DNA from: Holophagaceae bacterium UBA706
Lineage (GTDB): Bacteria; Acidobacteriota; Holophagae; Holophagales; Holophagaceae
Length of the DNA: 7,003 bases
Reading direction: 5' to 3'
NCBI GenBank assembly: GCA_002298155.1
Contig: DBME01000181.1
Coordinates: 1 to 7,003 of the forward strand
The notes under the pieces are model-generated. The model was not told where the DNA came from and did not search any database. It was given only the letters and a program-made list of their open reading frames with translations. Shown here piece by piece: positions 5,139-7,003 of this stretch. Positions within the stretch are counted from its first letter, which is position 1. Every line of letters begins with the position of its first letter. The position numbers and the translations under genes are program-made.

Positions 5139-6182
5139 ATGGCCGACCGCCTGGGTTGCAAGTATGGTTCACATCGCGTGCTGGAACCTTCCGGTGTGCT
5201 ACCCCAACCCGCGCTCCGGGTTGATAACGACATGTCCAAGGTCTACGACAACGAGATCCTGGTGGACGTCATCGCGCTGAACATCGATTCGGCCAGCTTC
5301 ACCCAGATCGAGGAGGAGGCCGGCGGCGACGCGGACAAGATCGGCGCCCGCATCCTGGAGATCGTGGGCCAGCGGGGCAAGATGCAGAACCCCGTCACCG
5401 GCTCGGGCGGCATGTTCATCGGCAAGGTGGCCCGGGTGGGCGCCGCCCTTCAGAACCGCGGCCTCAAGCCCGGCGACAAGATCGCCTCCCTGGTCTCCCT
5501 CTCCCTGACCCCCCTGAAGATCGAGAAGATCCTGAAGATCCACATGGAGATCGACCGGGTGGAGATCCAGGGCCAGGCCATCCTCTTCGAATCCGGCCTC
5601 TACGCCAAGCTGCCCGAGGACATGGACGAGGGTCTCGCCCTGGCCGCCCTGGACGTGGCGGGCGCTCCGGCCCAGGCCGCCAAGCTGGTCAAGCCGGGCG
5701 ACTCCGTGCTGATCCTGGGCGCCGGCGGCAAGTCCGGCATGCTCGTGGCCTACGAGGCCATGAAGCGGGTCGGGCCCACGGGCCGCGTGGTGGGCAACGT
5801 GTACCTCGAGGAGGACCAGACCGTCCTGGCCGAGCAGGGCCTCTGCCACCAGGTGATCCGGGCCGACGCCACCAAGGCCGTGCCCTTCCTCAACGCCGCC
5901 CTGGAAGCCAACGGCGGCCGGGAATACGACGTGGTCTTCAACTGCGTGAACGTGCCCAACACCGAGCTTTCCACGATCCTCCCCACCCGCGACCTGGGCA
6001 TCGTGTACTTCTTCAGCATGGCCACCAACTTCGCCAAGGCCGCCCTGGGCGCCGAAGGCGTGGGCAAGGACGTGACCATGGTGGTCGGCAACGGCTACAC
6101 CAAGGACCACGCCGAGATCACCCTCTGGGAGCTGCGGGAGAACCCCAAGCTCCGCCGCCTCTTCGAAGAACGCTACGTCTAG
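5139..6182 (+). CDS. kdd: L-erythro-3,5-diaminohexanoate dehydrogenase
   Basis: The protein has 347 aa. ATG 5139 has GAGGTG 5 nt upstream. The enzyme oxidatively deaminates 3,5-diaminohexanoate with NAD(P)+ to 5-amino-3-oxohexanoate (EC 1.4.1.11) in the cytoplasm. This is the third step of lysine fermentation, after lysine 2,3-aminomutase and beta-lysine 5,6-aminomutase. The N-terminal GCKYGSHRVLEPSGVLPQPA (6-25) is the family signature as I know it. LVDVIALNIDSASF follows, then GSGGMFIGKV (88-97). The Rossmann dinucleotide loop is LILGAGGKSG (191-200), and DVVFNCVNVPNTELST (264-279) lies in the back half. Length and order agree with known Kdd proteins. The product normally goes to Kce, the 3-keto-5-aminohexanoate cleavage enzyme, which is not in the window. 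The next gene starts 31 nt after the TAG stop, so the two are likely cotranscribed. Confidence 0.88.
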   Translation: MADRLGCKYGSHRVLEPSGVLPQPALRVDNDMSKVYDNEILVDVIALNIDSASFTQIEEEAGGDADKIGARILEIVGQRGKMQNPVTGSGGMFIGKVARVGAALQNRGLKPGDKIASLVSLSLTPLKIEKILKIHMEIDRVEIQGQAILFESGLYAKLPEDMDEGLALAALDVAGAPAQAAKLVKPGDSVLILGAGGKSGMLVAYEAMKRVGPTGRVVGNVYLEEDQTVLAEQGLCHQVIRADATKAVPFLNAALEANGGREYDVVFNCVNVPNTELSTILPTRDLGIVYFFSMATNFAKAALGAEGVGKDVTMVVGNGYTKDHAEITLWELRENPKLRRLFEERYV

Positions 6183-6213
6183 GATCCAACCCGCGAAACC
6201 CAGGAGTGACGCC

Positions 6214-7003
6214 ATGGCCGTGAGCCGCCCCCGCCTTGACCTGACCAAGTCCATGCAGATGTACGAGGATTCCAAGAAGCTCTCTCCCGGGGGCATGATG
6301 GGCATCCGCCGCCCCTACAACTTCATCGTGGGCGAGTACCCCATCTTCCTGGAGCGCGGCTACAAGGGCCACATCGTCGACGTGGACGGCAACGACTACA
6401 TCGACATGCTCTGCGCCTACGGCCCGATCATCCTCGGCTACAACGAGAAGGAGATCAACGACGCCGCCATCGCCCAGATGGAGAAGGGCTTCTGCTTCTC
6501 CCTGGTGCAGCCCATCCAGAACGAGCTGGAGAAGCGCATCATCGACCTGGTCCCCTCGGCCGAGATGGTCATCCTGGTCAAGACCGGTTCGGACGCCACC
6601 AGCGTGGCCGTGCGCGTCGCCCGCGGCTACACCGACCGCAACGTCATCCTCCGCTGCGGCTACCACGGCTGGCACGACTGGGCCGTGGAAGGCCACGGCG
6701 GCGTGCCCCAGTGCATCCAGGACCTGACCGTGGAATTCCCCTACGGCGACCTGGAGGAGCTGGAGGCCAAGCTCAAGGCCCATGACGGCGACGTGGCCGG
6801 CATCATCATCACCCCCGTGGGCCACCCCCTGGCCCTGCCCGTCCAGGCGCCCCCCCCGGGCTACCTGGAAGGCGTGCGCGCCCTGGCGGACACGTACAAG
6901 GCCGTCCTCATCTTCGACGAGATCCGCACCGGCTTCCGCGCGCACATGGGCGGCGCCCAGGCCCGCTACGGCGTCACCCCCGACCTCTCCACCTTCGGCA
7001 AAG
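6214..7003 (+). CDS. Class-III PLP-dependent aminotransferase (glutamate-1-semialdehyde aminomutase-like), 3' end missing
   Basis: 263 codons are present and the frame is still open at the right edge. ATG 6214 has AGGAG 7 nt upstream. The fold-type I, class-III signatures appear in order. RGYKGHIVDVDGNDYIDML (48-66) is the N-terminal substrate-domain strand. TGSDAT (124-129) is the phosphate-binding loop. GYHGWHDW (149-156) supplies the residue that stacks on the PLP ring. DEIRTGFR (235-242) holds the Asp that pairs with the PLP nitrogen. PDLSTFGK ends at Lys263, the presumed Schiff-base lysine, and the window stops one base later. About 160-180 residues should be missing by comparison with the family. 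Its position 31 nt after kdd points to a role in lysine or a related amino acid's degradation, not haem synthesis. The amino donor and acceptor cannot be read from the sequence. Confidence 0.88.
   Translation, partial: MAVSRPRLDLTKSMQMYEDSKKLSPGGMMGIRRPYNFIVGEYPIFLERGYKGHIVDVDGNDYIDMLCAYGPIILGYNEKEINDAAIAQMEKGFCFSLVQPIQNELEKRIIDLVPSAEMVILVKTGSDATSVAVRVARGYTDRNVILRCGYHGWHDWAVEGHGGVPQCIQDLTVEFPYGDLEELEAKLKAHDGDVAGIIITPVGHPLALPVQAPPPGYLEGVRALADTYKAVLIFDEIRTGFRAHMGGAQARYGVTPDLSTFGK

Noticed and set aside
5080..5280. 66-codon plus-strand frame starting at ATG 5080
   Set aside because: It overlaps the 5' end of kdd in another frame and its translation shows no recognisable pattern.
5199..6945. Long minus-strand frames opposite kdd and the aminotransferase
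   Set aside because: Their translations are Val/Gly/His/Asp-rich repeats of the codon pattern on the other strand, with no family resemblance.

Overview
This is a GC-rich bacterial window of dense, short-spaced genes with Shine-Dalgarno starts. It suggests an anaerobic or facultative soil or sediment bacterium. A lysine-fermentation dehydrogenase, a bis-[4Fe-4S] ferredoxin-like protein and a periplasmic c-type cytochrome together fit a Holophaga/Geothrix-like acidobacterium or a deltaproteobacterial-type anaerobe. That placement is inference; no rRNA or other marker gene is present.

Layout. (1) Positions 1-115, minus: the start of a gene that runs off the left edge, with a candidate promoter behind it. 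(2) Positions 241-2096, minus: a likely two-gene operon of a GreA/GreB-type transcription elongation factor followed by a cysteine-rich two-[4Fe-4S] protein, closed by a strong intrinsic terminator. (3) Positions 2097-2373: a divergent, partly AT-rich intergenic region with a near-palindrome and two leader hairpins. (4) Positions 2374-2976, plus: an exported monohaem cytochrome c. A perfect inverted repeat separates it from the converging operon. (5) Positions 3064-4081, minus: a multi-spanning membrane protein overlapping by 11 bp a small winged-helix regulator, with a perfect 17-bp palindrome just upstream. (6) Positions 4178-4969, plus: a PhzF-family isomerase or epimerase-like enzyme, divergent from the membrane protein and sharing the palindrome-bearing region. 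(7) Positions 5139-7003, plus: L-erythro-3,5-diaminohexanoate dehydrogenase (kdd) followed by a class-III PLP aminotransferase cut by the right edge exactly at its presumed PLP lysine.

How the genes work together. kdd and the aminotransferase look like the left end of an amino-acid (lysine) fermentation operon whose remaining genes would lie to the right. The membrane protein and winged-helix regulator form a self-contained, probably autoregulated unit. The Gre factor, Fe-S protein, cytochrome and PhzF protein have no obvious pathway link to one another. I see no phage, transposon, CRISPR array, tRNA or rRNA. I do not see a convincing wholly new system. The best leads are the cysteine-rich central module of the Fe-S protein, the perfect operator-like palindrome, and the aminotransferase placed next to kdd.
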